Below the pieces are notes generated by a model, which did not search any database, was not told the origin of the DNA, and saw nothing but the letters and a program-made list of their open reading frames with translations. Below, in pieces: positions 1-10,428 of a stretch of DNA of 64,000 nt (the stretch's first letter is position 1; each line of letters starts with the position of its first letter). The stretch comes from Musicola paradisiaca NCPPB 2511 (GTDB lineage Bacteria > Pseudomonadota > Gammaproteobacteria > Enterobacterales > Enterobacteriaceae): the NCBI RefSeq assembly GCF_000400505.1, contig NZ_CM001857.1:3840390-3904389 (forward strand). The letters run 5' to 3'. A program made the position numbers and the translations under genes.

Positions 1-347
1 GCGGCACCCGCCAAAACCAGCTACTAAACGCCGGGCACCGCCAGGGACGGCGGTGCCACCACGACGAACGGCAAAATAGCCACATGTTGCTCTGCTTAAC
101 CGTTTGCAGTCGGTAATTTCCCCGCGTGATCGTTCCCTTTGCATGTTTGGGGTTCTATGCGGCAATCATTCTCAACTTCATAACATCCTGTGGCAAAAAC
201 TCAGGCCAAAGGCATTATATTTTCTGATTGTGAAGTATGGCGGAATGCCCTTGCAGCAATAGCTGGCGCCCAAGGCGGCATCGGTTTGAAAAGAACTTTT
301 TTATATGCGTAGAATGGTGATCCACGTGTTAAAAAATGAAAAAACTT
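1..347. other. Intergenic region upstream of yhjE, no gene seen
   Basis: No convincing reading frame, tRNA or strong terminator was found. An AT-rich stretch lies at about 215-335, just before yhjE, and could hold its promoter, but no clear -35/-10 pair stands out. A weak Fur-like half-site near 163-174 is not supported by a matching second half. Confidence 0.5.
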
Positions 348-1670
348 ATGCAAGCATCCATCTCAACCATTGACAATGAAGCGCCAGAGGCGCCGGTAAA
401 CTCACGCAACAAAGTAGTGGTCGCCTCACTGGTCGGCACCGCTATCGAGTTCTTTGATTTTTATATTTATGCCACTGCGGCCGTGTTGATTTTCCCGCAC
501 ATTTTCTTCCCGAAAGGCGATGAAACCGCAGCCACCCTGCAATCGCTGGCAACCTTCGCCATCGCGTTCGTCGCCCGTCCAATCGGTTCTGCGCTGTTTG
601 GCCACTTTGGCGATCGCGTCGGACGCAAAGTCACCCTGGTCGCCTCGTTGTTGACCATGGGGATCTCCACCGTATTGATCGGCTTGCTGCCAAGCTACGA
701 AACCATCGGCATTCTGGCGCCGCTGCTGTTGGCGTTGGCCCGTTTCGGCCAGGGGCTGGGGCTCGGCGGCGAATGGGGCGGCGCGGCGCTGTTGGCCACC
801 GAAAACGCGCCGGCGCACAAACGCGCGCTGTACGGCTCTTTCCCGCAGTTGGGCGCACCTATCGGCTTTTTCTTCGCCAACGGTACGTTCCTGCTGCTCT
901 CCTGGGCGTTGAGCAACGAACAGTTCATGAACTGGGGATGGCGCGTTCCTTTCATCGCTTCCGCCATACTGGTCATTATCGGCCTTTACGTGCGCGTATC
1001 CCTGCATGAATCACCGGTGTTTTCAAAAGCGATCAAAGCTGGCAAGCAAGTCCGCGTTCCTTTGGGTACGCTGCTGACCCGTCATATGAAAGCCACCATC
1101 CTTGGCACATTCATCATGCTCGCCACTTATACGCTGTTCTACATCATGACGGTCTACTCCATGACTTACGGCACCACGCCCGCGCCGGCCGGTCTGGGGA
1201 TCCCGCGTAACAACTTCCTGTGGATGTTGATGATGGCCGTAATCGGTTTCGGATTGACCATTCCGATTGCCGGCTATCTCGCCGACACCCTCGGTCGCCG
1301 CAAAACCATGATACTGGTGACTGTGAGCATGCTGGTATTTGCGATGCTGTTCCCATCGCTGCTGGGCTCCGGTGATCAGGCGCTGATCATGGCGTTTCTG
1401 GTGATCGGTCTGAGTATGATGGGACTGACCTTTGGCCCGATGGGCGCACTGCTGCCCGAACTGTTCCCGACGGAAGTCCGTTATACCGGAGCCTCTTTCT
1501 CCTATAACGTCTCTTCCATTCTGGGCGCCTCCGTAGCGCCTTACATTGCCGCCTGGCTCACCAGCCACTACGGCCTGTTCTATGTCGGTTTGTATCTGGC
1601 GGCGATGGCTTCGCTGACGCTGCTGGCGCTGATTTTGACGAAAGAAACACGTCATCAGTCGCTGAGTTGA
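348..1670 (+). CDS. yhjE: MFS metabolite:H+ symporter YhjE
   Basis: Inner-membrane transporter of the metabolite:H+ symporter branch of the major facilitator superfamily (ShiA/ProP/KgtP relatives); its substrate is not established. The 440-residue product has about twelve hydrophobic segments. The MFS signature between helices 2 and 3 is visible (GHFGDRVGRK), as is its second copy in the C-terminal half (GYLADTLGRRK). Residues such as GLGLGGEWGGAALLATENAP match E. coli YhjE almost word for word. An in-frame ATG lies four codons upstream at 336, but the start at 348 gives exactly the E. coli length. The gene stands alone and is followed by a hairpin at 1677-1705. What it transports cannot be read from sequence. 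Confidence 0.9.
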   Translation: MQASISTIDNEAPEAPVNSRNKVVVASLVGTAIEFFDFYIYATAAVLIFPHIFFPKGDETAATLQSLATFAIAFVARPIGSALFGHFGDRVGRKVTLVASLLTMGISTVLIGLLPSYETIGILAPLLLALARFGQGLGLGGEWGGAALLATENAPAHKRALYGSFPQLGAPIGFFFANGTFLLLSWALSNEQFMNWGWRVPFIASAILVIIGLYVRVSLHESPVFSKAIKAGKQVRVPLGTLLTRHMKATILGTFIMLATYTLFYIMTVYSMTYGTTPAPAGLGIPRNNFLWMLMMAVIGFGLTIPIAGYLADTLGRRKTMILVTVSMLVFAMLFPSLLGSGDQALIMAFLVIGLSMMGLTFGPMGALLPELFPTEVRYTGASFSYNVSSILGASVAPYIAAWLTSHYGLFYVGLYLAAMASLTLLALILTKETRHQSLS

Positions 1671-1676
1671 TACCCA

Positions 1677-1705
1677 AAGGGATGGAGGGTCGCCCTTCAT
1701 CCCTT
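1677..1705 (+). terminator. Hairpin after yhjE, probable terminator
   Basis: Arms AAGGGATGGAGGG and CCCTTCATCCCTT pair with one G-T wobble around a three-base loop, seven bases after the yhjE stop. The following T-tract is weak (ATTCTT). Confidence 0.6.
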
Positions 1706-1828
1706 ATTCTTCCCTCTGCGTCCCTGTACGGCTCCGCGATATTTCGTTAGGCTAACAGCCACCGTTTGGCGAGCTGCTGCACATATCGCACACATCGCCC
1801 CCACTGATGCAATCACATTTATACGCTT

Positions 1829-2347
1829 ATGAAGATCGGACTTTTTTACGGTTCCAGCACCTGTTATACCGAAATGGCGGCAGAGAAAATCCGCGATGTT
1901 CTGGGAACCGAACTGGTAGAGATGAATAACGTCAGGGATGTCGATCCCCATCGAATGGAGCAGTACGACGTGCTGATCCTTGGCATTCCCACCTGGGATT
2001 TCGGCGAAATTCAGGAAGACTGGGAAAACATCTGGGCTCAACTGCCCCGCCTAGATCTGACAGGAAAAATCGTGGCGCTGTTCGGCATGGGCGACCAGGT
2101 GGAATACAGTGAATGGTTTTTGGATGCGCTCGGTATGCTGCATCAACAGCTCAAACCACTGGGTGTCCGCTTTATTGGTTATTGGCCGGTGGCCGGCTAC
2201 GATTTTACCAGCGCCAAACCGTTGACCGAGGATGGCAAACATTTTGTCGGGTTGGCGCTGGACGAGGTCAATCAATACGATCTGAGCGACGAACGTATCG
2301 AGCAGTGGTGTGAGCAAATTCTGTTGGAAATGGCGGCAATGTTGTAA
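1829..2347 (+). CDS. fldB: Flavodoxin 2 (FldB)
   Basis: Small FMN-binding electron carrier of the long-chain flavodoxin class. The 172-residue protein starts with the phosphate-binding loop ([12 protein letters not shown]), followed by the isoalloxazine-binding segments ([15 protein letters not shown] and [13 protein letters not shown]). Length and sequence match E. coli FldB (173 residues). In E. coli fldB is a SoxRS-regulated gene next to ygfX-sdhE-ygfZ, and the same neighbours follow here, although xerD is not upstream. FldA was considered and set aside on sequence and context. No strong ribosome binding site precedes the ATG. Confidence 0.92.
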   Translation: MKIGLFYGSSTCYTEMAAEKIRDVLGTELVEMNNVRDVDPHRMEQYDVLILGIPTWDFGEIQEDWENIWAQLPRLDLTGKIVALFGMGDQVEYSEWFLDALGMLHQQLKPLGVRFIGYWPVAGYDFTSAKPLTEDGKHFVGLALDEVNQYDLSDERIEQWCEQILLEMAAML

Positions 2348-2374
2348 GACTGATGATTCGCTGACACCGGAGCG

Positions 2375-2803
2375 TCAGCGACGGGAGGATTCCGTAGAGT
2401 GGGAATGATACTGCCCGAGCAACTGGCACAGGTTCCGCCATTCATCATTCCCCATACTGTCCGACGCCAGCCACAGCCGCTGCCGCCCTTTACCATCCAC
2501 CGCCCGTAGCGACAGCAGTATGCCGCTCTTCAACATACAGGGACTCCGGATGATATCCCAGTCCCGATGCTGCCAGCGCAAATGGCGATCGTCGCGCAAC
2601 GAGATTTCCCCATGGCGAGACTTGATATTGCGCTGGCTGCGCACAAAACCGAACACCACCAGCGTCACCAACCCCAGCCAGACCAGCGCATACCCTTCCG
2701 GCCAGGGGGCCAGCAACACCAGCAGCAGCAATAGCCCATGCATCAGCAGTGAAAACAACTGCATCCGCCAGGATACACGCAAATCACATCGCCACAGGGC
2801 CAC
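2375..2803 (-). CDS. cptA: CptA/YgfX inner-membrane protein, partner of SdhE
   Basis: A 142-residue membrane protein with two adjacent hydrophobic helices near the N terminus (about residues 15-52) and a soluble C-terminal part rich in Trp and Arg. It matches E. coli YgfX/CptA (LRVSW start, WLASDSM near the end), reported as a toxin-like protein acting on FtsZ/MreB and as a membrane partner of SdhE. Its start overlaps the end of sdhE by 20 bases, so the two are probably co-translated. Whether it acts as a toxin in this organism is not known. Confidence 0.87.
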   Translation of the reverse strand: MALWRCDLRVSWRMQLFSLLMHGLLLLLVLLAPWPEGYALVWLGLVTLVVFGFVRSQRNIKSRHGEISLRDDRHLRWQHRDWDIIRSPCMLKSGILLSLRAVDGKGRQRLWLASDSMGNDEWRNLCQLLGQYHSHSTESSRR

Positions 2804-3050
2804 GATGTTTATTTCGCGCTTGAATGAGGGAAACCATGCGTTTCAGGTCAGGATCCGCCGGCTCGCCATGATTCATCAACCAGTTGAACAGATCGGGATC
2901 GTCACACTGCAGTAGACGAACGAAATGATGCTTATCGTCATCGTTCAGGGTGTCATATTCATGCTCGAAAAACGGCATGATGGAGATATCCAGTTCGCGC
3001 ATTCCGCGCCGGCAAGCCCAATGAATACGTGCCTTATTATCAATATCCAT
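2784..3050 (-). CDS. sdhE: FAD assembly factor SdhE
   Basis: An 88-residue cytoplasmic protein that promotes covalent attachment of FAD to succinate dehydrogenase SdhA and to fumarate reductase FrdA. The RGMRELD segment near residues 15-21 contains the RGxxE motif that contacts the flavoprotein. Length equals that of E. coli SdhE. It is the first gene of a two-gene unit with cptA and is divergent from ygfZ, the arrangement found in E. coli. Confidence 0.93.
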   Translation of the reverse strand: MDIDNKARIHWACRRGMRELDISIMPFFEHEYDTLNDDDKHHFVRLLQCDDPDLFNWLMNHGEPADPDLKRMVSLIQARNKHRGPVAM

Positions 3051-3288
3051 GTTCTCTAACCCACAGTTGACGGTTCATACCGCAGTACCCGGTTATTCTA
3101 CCCGATTGACGTCGTCTAATAGTAACACTTTGACATATTTTAGCCCGTTTTATTCATTACAACCGGCATTTCGCGAGCCAATTCGCATAAGCCAGGTTCG
3201 TCTTCTCCGCCAATAAGCGCTTGCAAAGCATCCCCGCTCTTTTACCATTAAGCCATTCGCTAAAAGCACTTGCAGGCAGGATCCTACT

Positions 3289-4275
3289 ATGGCTATTCAT
3301 TTTCCGTTTACCCCAAAACCGCTGTTTGCCGCATCGCAGCTCGACGCCACGCTCATTTCGCTGGAAGACTGGGCGCTGGTCACGCTGACGGGGCCGGACA
3401 CCGTCAAATATCTGCAAGGGCAGCTCACCGCCGACATCACTGCGTTACAGCCTCACCAGCACACCCTCAGCGCGCATTGTGACGCCAAAGGGAAAATGTG
3501 GAGCGACCTGAGACTGTTCCACTACGGCGACGGACTGGCCTATATCGAGCGTCGCAGCGTGCGGGAAAACCAACTCAGCGAACTGAAGAAATACGCGGTT
3601 TTCTCCAAAATCACGTTGAGCACGGATGACAACGCTGTCCTGCTCGGGGCGGCTGGTCATGAAATCCGCACACAATTAGCCACTCAGTTTTCCTCTCTTC
3701 CCGATGCAGACACCCCGGTAGTACAGCAAGACGGCGCCACGCTGTTGTATCTGCCGCAGCCTACCGAACGTTTCCTGCTGGTGCTCACGCCGGAAACAGC
3801 GCACTCGCTGGTTGCCGCGTTTGAGCACCGCATCGCCTTCAATGACAGCCGTCAGTGGCTGGCGCTGGACATCGCCGCCGGCCAACCCATTATTGACAGC
3901 GCTAACAGCGCGCAGTTCATTCCTCAAGCCACCAATTTGCAGGCGTTACAGGCGATTAGCTTTACCAAGGGGTGCTATACCGGTCAGGAGATGGTGGCAC
4001 GCGCCAAATATCGTGGCGCCAACAAGCGCGCGCTCTACTGGTTGTCGGGCACGGCGACGTCATTACCGTCCGCCGGCGATGAACTGGAATGGCAATTAGG
4101 GGATAACTGGCGACGCACCGGGACGGTGCTGGCGGCCAGCCGATTGCAGGATGACACGGTCTGGGTGCAAGCGGTTCTGAACAACGATCTGGAGCCCGAC
4201 AGCACACTGCGCGTGCGGGAAGACGAGAGCAGCAACCTGGCGATTCAACCGTTGCCTTACTCTCTGGCGGAATAA
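3289..4275 (+). CDS. ygfZ: tRNA-modifying / Fe-S maintenance protein YgfZ
   Basis: Folate-binding protein of the GcvT-like fold that supports Fe-S enzymes, including the tRNA thiolase MiaB. The 328 residues carry the family motif [17 protein letters not shown], with its conserved cysteine at residue 229. It has the N-terminal GcvT-like domain but lacks glycine cleavage function. It is divergent from sdhE, and the 238-base gap must hold promoters for both. A strong hairpin at 4296-4316 ends the transcript. Length agrees with E. coli YgfZ (326). Confidence 0.93.
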   Translation: MAIHFPFTPKPLFAASQLDATLISLEDWALVTLTGPDTVKYLQGQLTADITALQPHQHTLSAHCDAKGKMWSDLRLFHYGDGLAYIERRSVRENQLSELKKYAVFSKITLSTDDNAVLLGAAGHEIRTQLATQFSSLPDADTPVVQQDGATLLYLPQPTERFLLVLTPETAHSLVAAFEHRIAFNDSRQWLALDIAAGQPIIDSANSAQFIPQATNLQALQAISFTKGCYTGQEMVARAKYRGANKRALYWLSGTATSLPSAGDELEWQLGDNWRRTGTVLAASRLQDDTVWVQAVLNNDLEPDSTLRVREDESSNLAIQPLPYSLAE

Positions 4276-4295
4276 TGCTTCCATCCAGCCACACA

Positions 4296-4320
4296 GAAGC
4301 CCGCAATGCGGGCTTCTTTA
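4296..4320 (+). terminator. Rho-independent terminator of ygfZ
   Basis: GAAGCCCGC and GCGGGCTTC pair perfectly around a three-base loop and are followed by TTTATT. It lies between the convergent genes ygfZ and trhA and may also slow readthrough from the other side. Confidence 0.85.
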
Positions 4321-4338
4321 TTCGAGCAAGGACTGAGA

Positions 4339-4992
4339 TTACACGTACAGATAAATCGCCAGAAAATGGCAGATGCTCCCCCCCAGCACAAACCCGTGCC
4401 AGATGGCATGATTGAACGGAATCCGCTTGGCAACGTAAAACACCACCCCCAGCGTATAAATCGCGCCGCCGATGGCCAGCAGAGTGATGCCCGCCGCTGA
4501 AAGCGTCACGGCCAACTGATAAATCACGATCAGCGACAACCAGCCCATCGTCAAATAGGTGATAAGCGACAGCACTTCAAAACGGTGGGCAAACGCCAGT
4601 TTGAAGATCACGCCCAGCAGCGCCAGGCTCCAGATAGTCATCATCAAACCGTCCGCCAGCGGAGAATTCAGCCCCACCAACAGGAACGGCGTGTAGGTGC
4701 CGGCAATCAGCAGATATATCGCACAGTGATCAAATTTTTTCAGCCAACGCTTAGCGCGCTGATGAGGAATAGCGTGATACAGCGTGGAGGCAAGAAACAG
4801 CAGAATCAGGCTGCCGCCATAAAGACTGTAACTGGTAATCGCCATGGTACCTGCGCCGTTATTGACCGCCTGCACCAACAACAGCACCAACCCGACAATA
4901 CCGAAAATAAAACCGATCCCATGACTAACGCTATTAGCAATTTCCTCTGCCAGCGTATAACCCGAGTCCCGCACATTCTTTGTCATTGCCAA
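4339..4992 (-). CDS. trhA: Hemolysin III / PAQR family membrane protein TrhA (YqfA)
   Basis: A 217-residue protein with seven predicted membrane helices. Family motifs are present: [13 protein letters not shown] near the start, [32 protein letters not shown] in the centre and the [16 protein letters not shown] end. The spread of His and Asp residues is the putative metal site of the PAQR/hemolysin III superfamily. E. coli YqfA was renamed TrhA for a proposed role in membrane fluidity homeostasis. Hemolysis is a historical family name and is not implied here. It is convergent with ygfZ, as in E. coli. Confidence 0.88.
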   Translation of the reverse strand: MAMTKNVRDSGYTLAEEIANSVSHGIGFIFGIVGLVLLLVQAVNNGAGTMAITSYSLYGGSLILLFLASTLYHAIPHQRAKRWLKKFDHCAIYLLIAGTYTPFLLVGLNSPLADGLMMTIWSLALLGVIFKLAFAHRFEVLSLITYLTMGWLSLIVIYQLAVTLSAAGITLLAIGGAIYTLGVVFYVAKRIPFNHAIWHGFVLGGSICHFLAIYLYV

Positions 4993-5202
4993 CCTCTTAC
5001 TTTTTTGCTCAGCCCGCGACCAAGAGGCATCCCTACCCTGTTGAACACGCTTTGCGCAGCTTAACTGAGAACAATTCCAGTGTACACCTGTACGCTAAAA
5101 TAAAAACGCAGCAACGCTACCTGTCTAAGAGTGTCATTCCTTGTGTTTTTCTCCTTCACATCCCCTACAATTGCCACAATTTCATGACAAGAGATAAGTC
5201 GA

Positions 5203-5811
5203 ATGTCGCAAGCAACCCCCGTGCTGGACTTCGGTTCAATGACCGACGTAGTCCGGTTTCTGATAGAGATCGATAAACTTAAAACGGTGCAGCGCCGCAC
5301 TAAAATCATCGGCACGTCGCGTCAGGAAGACTCTGCCGAGCACAGTTGGCATTTTGCGGTATCGGTGATGAGCCTGGCGCCGTTCGCCGGACCGGGCGTA
5401 GATATTCAGCGTGTCATTCAGATGGCGTTACTGCACGACATCGTCGAGATCGATGTCGGCGACGTACTGGTGTATGACCTGCAGGCGCGTGCCGCGGTCG
5501 AAGAGCAGGAACAGGCGGCGGCCCGACGCATTTTCGGCTTACTGCCGGAGCCACAAAGCAGCCACTTTTTGCAACTGTGGCAGGAATATGAAATGGGCGA
5601 AACGCCCAGCGCGCGTTTTGCCCAGCTGGTGGATCGCGTCATCCCGATCCTGATCAACCTGCACAACCAGGGGCAAAGCTGGGTGGAAAACGGTATCCGT
5701 CTGGAACAGGTGATTAATCGCAACGCCTTTATCGAATCCGTCAACCCGGAACTATGGCGTTATCTGCAACAGCACCTGCGAGAGGCGCACCGAAACGGGT
5801 GGTTGAAATAG
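5203..5811 (+). CDS. HD-domain phosphohydrolase (YfbR/HDDC2-like)
   Basis: A 202-residue soluble protein of the HD superfamily. The metal ligands can be read in order: EH at residues 46-47 (SAEHSW), HD at 78-79 (LLHDIVEIDVGD) and a later Asp near 142 (LVDRV). This arrangement resembles the COG1896 / HDDC2 / YfbR 5'-deoxynucleotidase group, so a nucleotide phosphohydrolase role is the best guess. It is not the E. coli yfbR orthologue by context. It occupies the place where E. coli has yqfB and bglA, between trhA and gcvP. Substrate unknown. Confidence 0.72.
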   Translation: MSQATPVLDFGSMTDVVRFLIEIDKLKTVQRRTKIIGTSRQEDSAEHSWHFAVSVMSLAPFAGPGVDIQRVIQMALLHDIVEIDVGDVLVYDLQARAAVEEQEQAAARRIFGLLPEPQSSHFLQLWQEYEMGETPSARFAQLVDRVIPILINLHNQGQSWVENGIRLEQVINRNAFIESVNPELWRYLQQHLREAHRNGWLK

Positions 5812-5887
5812 CACGCTGAAGCGGCACAACGCGCCGCTTATCAATACACTCACCGCTTAATTTTTACCGCCAACCCCCCGCGTGCTT

Positions 5888-5918
5888 ATTCGGGAGACGT
5901 GTCTCCCGAATGTTCTTT
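5888..5918. terminator. Bidirectional terminator between HD gene and gcvP
   Basis: A perfect 24-base palindrome at 5888-5911 (ATTCGGGAGACG and its complement) is followed by TGTTCTTTT on the plus strand. It lies between two convergent genes and can serve both. Confidence 0.85.
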
Positions 5919-5932
5919 TCCGATGGTTGCGC

Positions 5933-8806
5933 TTACTGATATTCGCTCATCGGTACGCAGGAGCAGAACAGGTTACGGTCGCCGTACACATCATCCAGAC
6001 GCTTCACCGCAGGCCAGTATTTGTGCGACTGCCCGGCCGGGAACGCGGCCAGTTCACGGCTGTAGGCATGCGGCCATTCACCGGCCAGCTCGGTCTGCGT
6101 GTGCGGCGCATTCACCAGCGGGTTATCGTCCTGCGGCCATTCGCCCGCGACGACTCGCTCGATCTCGGCGTGAATCGACAACATTGCGTCGATAAAGCGA
6201 TCCAACTCGACTTTGCTTTCCGATTCGGTCGGCTCAATCATTAACGTTCCCGCCACCGGGAACGACATGGTCGGCGCATGGAAACCGTAATCGATCAGGC
6301 GTTTGGCGACATCCATCTCACTGATGCCGGTACGCTCTTTCAGCGGCCGGATATCCAGAATGCACTCGTGCGCCACCAGGCCATTCCGGCCGGTATACAA
6401 CACCGGATAGGCGTCTTTCAAACGGGTCGCAACATAGTTGGCGTTCAGGATCGCCACCTGGCTGGCCTGCTTCAACCCTTCCGCCCCCATCATACGGATA
6501 TACATCCAGCTAATGGGCAGAATGGAGGCGCTGCCGAATGGCGCGGCGGATACCGCCCCTTGTCGGGTCAGCAATTCGTCGATCTGCACCACCTGATGCC
6601 CGGGAACAAACGGCGCCAGATGCGCTTTCACGCCAATCGGCCCCATACCGGGGCCGCCGCCGCCGTGCGGGATGCAGAAGGTTTTATGCAGATTGAGGTG
6701 CGATACATCAGCGCCGATATACCCCGGCGAGGTGATGCCCACCTGCGCGTTCATGTTGGCGCCGTCCAGATACACCTGCCCGCCGAACTGATGGACGATC
6801 TGACACACTTCGCGAATGGTTTCCTCGTACACACCATGCGTCGACGGGTAAGTGACCATGATGCAGGAAAGCTGGTTGCCCGCCTGCTGCGCTTTGTCGC
6901 GCAGATCGTGCAAGTCGATATTACCCTGCTTATCGCAGGCCACCACCACCACCTGCATACCCGCCATCTGCGCGGACGCCGGGTTGGTGCCGTGGGCGGA
7001 ACTCGGGATCAAACAGAGGCTGCGCTCGCCCTCGTTGCGGCTTTCATGATAGCGGCGGATCGCCAGCAGACCGGCGTATTCGCCCTGCGCGCCGGAGTTG
7101 GGTTGCATGCACACAGCGTCGTAACCGGTCAGTTGCACCAGCCAGGAAGAGAGTTGCTCGATCAGCACACGGTAGCCCTGCGCCTGCTCCGGCGGACAGA
7201 ACGGATGCAGTTCGGCGAATTCCGGCCAAGTGATCGGCAGCATTTCGGCCACGGCGTTAAGTTTCATGGTGCAGGAACCCAGCGGGATCATGGCCTGATT
7301 CAGCGCCAGATCCTTACTCTCCAGCCGATGCAGATAACGCATCATTTCGGTTTCGCTGTGATAGCGGTTGAACACCGGGTGCGCCAGAATGGCGTCGTCG
7401 CGCAGCAACGCTGCCGGAACAGACGCTGTGCCGGCGCTTACCGCCGCATCCAGCGTATCGATATCCAGGCCGTGATCGTCGCCCAACAGCACGGCGAACA
7501 ACGCCAGCACATCAAAACGGGTGGTGGTTTCATCCAGCGCGATACCCACCGCACCGTCCAGATCAGCACGTAAATTGATGCCGAGGTTCCGAGCCCGGCT
7601 CAGTATCGCCGCGTTGTCCACCACGTTGACGGTCAGCGTGTCGAACCAGGTGTCATGACGCAGTGTCAGCCCGGCCTGTCGCAGCCCCGCCGCCAGAATA
7701 TCGGCCAGCCGGTGGATTCGCTGCGCAATGCGCTTCAAGCCCTGCGGGCCGTGATAAACAGCGTACATTCCGGCGATATTGGCCAGCAGTACCTGCGAGG
7801 TACAAATATTGGAGTTGGCTTTTTCACGGCGGATATGCTGCTCGCGCGTCTGCATCGCCATACGCAACGCGATGTTGCCTGCGGCGTCGCGCGATACCCC
7901 GATGATACGTCCGGGCATGGCGCGCTTATATTCATCGCGACAGGCAAAAAACGCGGCGTGCGGGCCGCCATAACCCATCGGCACGCCGAAACGCTGCGCC
8001 GACCCCAGCACGATATCCGCGCCCTGCGCGCCCGGCGAAGTCAGCAGCACCAGCGCCATGATATCCGCCACCACGCTGCAAATGACCTTGCGCGCCTTGA
8101 GCGCCGCCATCAACGCGCCGTAGTCGTGCAGTTCGCCGGTGGTGCCGGCCTGTTGCAACAATACGCCGAAGATATCGTCATGGTTCAACACTTCATCGGC
8201 CTTGCCGACAATCACGTCAAAACCGAAGGTTTGCGCGCGGGTGCGCACCACATCCAGCGTTTGCGGATGCACGTCATCCGCGACAAAGAAACGGTTTGCC
8301 TGCTTGAGTTTGCTGACGCGCCGGGCCATCGCCATCGCTTCCGCCGCGGCGGTCGCTTCATCCAGCAACGAGGCGGAAGCCAGATCAAGCCCCGTCAGAT
8401 CCTGCGTCAACTGTTGAAAATTCAATAGCGCTTCCAGTCGCCCCTGAGACACTTCCGGCTGATACGGCGTGTACGCGGTATACCAACCCGGATTCTCCAG
8501 CACGTTGCGTAGAATCACCGGCGGTGTCAGTACCGCGTGGTACCCCATGCCGATATAGCTTTTGAAACGCTGGTTACGGCTGGCGATCGCCTTCAGTTCG
8601 GCCAGCGCCTGATGTTCCGTCGTCGCCTCGCCCACTGCCGGCGGCGCGGCCAGTTGGATATCGGCGGGAACAATCTGGCGGATCAGCGCATCCAGAGAAT
8701 CCGCGCCAATCGTGGCCAGCATCTGCTGCTGTTGTTCAACGGACGGGCCGAGATGACGCTCCACAAAAGCGCTGTTCTGTTCAAGTTGACTGAGAGTCTG
8801 GGTCAT
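5933..8806 (-). CDS. gcvP: Glycine dehydrogenase (P-protein) of the glycine cleavage system
   Basis: Pyridoxal-phosphate enzyme that decarboxylates glycine and passes the aminomethyl group to lipoylated GcvH. The 957-residue product has the same length as E. coli GcvP and nearly the same sequence throughout. The PLP-lysine segment [18 protein letters not shown] is near residue 708. A longer frame begins 21 bases upstream at 8827, but the ATG at 8806 has a better placed AGGA and matches the E. coli start ([10 protein letters not shown]). It is the last gene of gcvTHP, and a terminator-like hairpin separates it from gcvH. Confidence 0.96.
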   Translation of the reverse strand: MTQTLSQLEQNSAFVERHLGPSVEQQQQMLATIGADSLDALIRQIVPADIQLAAPPAVGEATTEHQALAELKAIASRNQRFKSYIGMGYHAVLTPPVILRNVLENPGWYTAYTPYQPEVSQGRLEALLNFQQLTQDLTGLDLASASLLDEATAAAEAMAMARRVSKLKQANRFFVADDVHPQTLDVVRTRAQTFGFDVIVGKADEVLNHDDIFGVLLQQAGTTGELHDYGALMAALKARKVICSVVADIMALVLLTSPGAQGADIVLGSAQRFGVPMGYGGPHAAFFACRDEYKRAMPGRIIGVSRDAAGNIALRMAMQTREQHIRREKANSNICTSQVLLANIAGMYAVYHGPQGLKRIAQRIHRLADILAAGLRQAGLTLRHDTWFDTLTVNVVDNAAILSRARNLGINLRADLDGAVGIALDETTTRFDVLALFAVLLGDDHGLDIDTLDAAVSAGTASVPAALLRDDAILAHPVFNRYHSETEMMRYLHRLESKDLALNQAMIPLGSCTMKLNAVAEMLPITWPEFAELHPFCPPEQAQGYRVLIEQLSSWLVQLTGYDAVCMQPNSGAQGEYAGLLAIRRYHESRNEGERSLCLIPSSAHGTNPASAQMAGMQVVVVACDKQGNIDLHDLRDKAQQAGNQLSCIMVTYPSTHGVYEETIREVCQIVHQFGGQVYLDGANMNAQVGITSPGYIGADVSHLNLHKTFCIPHGGGGPGMGPIGVKAHLAPFVPGHQVVQIDELLTRQGAVSAAPFGSASILPISWMYIRMMGAEGLKQASQVAILNANYVATRLKDAYPVLYTGRNGLVAHECILDIRPLKERTGISEMDVAKRLIDYGFHAPTMSFPVAGTLMIEPTESESKVELDRFIDAMLSIHAEIERVVAGEWPQDDNPLVNAPHTQTELAGEWPHAYSRELAAFPAGQSHKYWPAVKRLDDVYGDRNLFCSCVPMSEYQ

Positions 8807-8845
8807 TAGGGGAGTTTCCTGCATCACACAAAATCAAGCGGACAA

Positions 8846-8885
8846 CAAAATGCCCCGCCACGGCAAGGGTGAACGGGGCATCTCA
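8846..8885 (-). terminator. Intra-operon hairpin between gcvH and gcvP
   Basis: ATGCCCCG (8850-8857) pairs with CGGGGCAT (8874-8881) around a 16-base loop. In the direction of transcription it is followed by TTTTG. It lies inside the gcvTHP operon, so it may be a partial terminator or an mRNA processing/stability element. Confidence 0.6.
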
Positions 8886-8886
8886 A

Positions 8887-9297
8887 TTACTCGTCTTCGT
8901 CGCCGTCTTCTTCTTCCAACAGCGCCTGGTAGCCTGCGGCATCCAGCAGTTCGTTCAGTTCGGATTCGTCAGACGCTTTGATACGGAACAACCAACCCTC
9001 CGCGTAAGGCGCGCTGTTGACCAGCTCAGGAGCGCCTTCCAGCTCATCGTTGACAGCCACGATTTCACCGCTGATCGGCGCGTACACATCCGACGCCGCC
9101 TTCACGGACTCCGCCACGGCGCAGTCATCACCCGCGTTCACCACGCTGCCGATTTCCGGCAGATCGATGAAGACCATATCACCCAACAGCTCCTGGGCAT
9201 GTTCAGTGATACCGATGCTATAAACACCGTTACCCTCCGCCATCACCCATTCATGAGACGAGGTATATTTTAGTTCTGCCGGAACATTGCTGCTCAT
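8887..9297 (-). CDS. gcvH: Glycine cleavage system H protein (lipoyl carrier)
   Basis: Carries the aminomethyl group on a lipoyl-lysine between GcvP, GcvT and lipoamide dehydrogenase. The lipoylation site is Lys66 in AESVKAASD, within a single hammerhead lipoyl domain. The protein has 136 residues, against 129 in E. coli. The difference is an acidic C-terminal tail (EEEDGDEDE) beyond the E. coli end. The gene sits 30 bases after gcvT. Confidence 0.96.
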   Translation of the reverse strand: MSSNVPAELKYTSSHEWVMAEGNGVYSIGITEHAQELLGDMVFIDLPEIGSVVNAGDDCAVAESVKAASDVYAPISGEIVAVNDELEGAPELVNSAPYAEGWLFRIKASDESELNELLDAAGYQALLEEEDGDEDE

Positions 9298-9327
9298 TGC
9301 TACCTTCTCCTTCCATTCAAGCCAAAA

Positions 9328-10428
9328 TTAAAACTGAACAACCGCTTTGCCCGCGCGAACAAAATTCGGTTTGGTCACGCGCACCGGCATCTCACGGTTG
9401 CGAATCAGAACGATTGCCTGCTCGCCAATCCCCTGCGGAACACGGGCCAACGCGATGCTGACACCCAGTGTGGGCGAGAACGACCCGCTGGTGATCACCC
9501 CTTCGCGCACCACGCCCTGATCATCAGTAAACTGCACCGTCTGGCCATGACGCAATACCCCTTTCTCCGTCATCACCAGACCCACCAATTGTTCGGTGCC
9601 CGCATCACGCTGACGCTCCAGCGCATCACGCCCGATAAACCGGCGATCGTCCGGCTGCCAGACGATAGTCCATCCCATGTTGGCGGCCAGCGGCGAAACC
9701 GTTTCGTCCATATCCTGACCATAGAGATTCATGCCCGCTTCCAGGCGCAAGGTATCACGAGCGCCGAGCCCGCAGGGCTTCACACCGGCCGCCAGCAGTT
9801 GCTGCCAGAAACTGACCGCCAGCTCCCGCGGCAGCGCGATTTCATAGCCCGCTTCGCCAGTATAGCCAGTGGTGGCGACGAACAGGTTATCAGCCTGTAC
9901 GCCAAAAAACGGTTTCATGCCCGCTACCTGCTCACGCTGGGCATCGCTGAACAAACTGCGGGTTTTCTCCTGCGCCAGCGGCCCCTGTACGGCGATCAGC
10001 GACAGATCGTCACGCTCGCGGATCTCCACCGAGAAAGGCGCCGCCTGCTCGCGGATCCAGGCCAGATCTTTTTCGCGCGTGGCGGAATTGACCACCAGGC
10101 GGAAATAATCTTCCCGCAAAAAGTAGACGATCAGGTCATCAATCACACCGGCGGACGGCGTCAGCATGGCGCTGTACAACGCCTTGCCCGGTTGCGTCAA
10201 TCTGGCGACATCGTTTGCCAGCAGATAACGCAAAAACTCGCGGGTGCGCGCGCCATGCAGATCCACGATCGTCATGTGTGAAACATCAAACATGCCGGCG
10301 CTACTGCGCACCGTGTGGTGTTCTTCCAGTTGAGAACCGTAATGCAGCGGCATCATCCAGCCGTGAAAATCCACCATTTTGGCGCCATCGGCCAGGTGCT
10401 GCTCATACAACGGGGTTTGCTTTGCCAT
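9328..10428 (-). CDS. gcvT: Aminomethyltransferase (T-protein) of the glycine cleavage system
   Basis: Transfers the methylene group from GcvH-bound aminomethyl-lipoate to tetrahydrofolate and releases ammonia. The 366-residue protein matches E. coli GcvT (364) along its whole length, including the folate-contacting region [11 protein letters not shown] and [21 protein letters not shown]. The upstream in-frame start at 10446 was rejected: the ATG at 10428 follows GAGAGGGAAAAG and aligns with the E. coli start [11 protein letters not shown]. It is the first gene of the operon. In E. coli it is controlled by GcvA, GcvR, Lrp and PurR, and the long AT-rich upstream region here fits Lrp binding. 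Confidence 0.95.
   Translation of the reverse strand: MAKQTPLYEQHLADGAKMVDFHGWMMPLHYGSQLEEHHTVRSSAGMFDVSHMTIVDLHGARTREFLRYLLANDVARLTQPGKALYSAMLTPSAGVIDDLIVYFLREDYFRLVVNSATREKDLAWIREQAAPFSVEIRERDDLSLIAVQGPLAQEKTRSLFSDAQREQVAGMKPFFGVQADNLFVATTGYTGEAGYEIALPRELAVSFWQQLLAAGVKPCGLGARDTLRLEAGMNLYGQDMDETVSPLAANMGWTIVWQPDDRRFIGRDALERQRDAGTEQLVGLVMTEKGVLRHGQTVQFTDDQGVVREGVITSGSFSPTLGVSIALARVPQGIGEQAIVLIRNREMPVRVTKPNFVRAGKAVVQF

Noticed and set aside
155-180. Fur-like site upstream of yhjE
   Set aside because: Only one half (AATCATTCTC) fits the consensus; the other half is GC-rich and does not match.
6278-8428. Long plus-strand frames opposite gcvP
   Set aside because: They are antisense shadows caused by the codon bias of gcvP.
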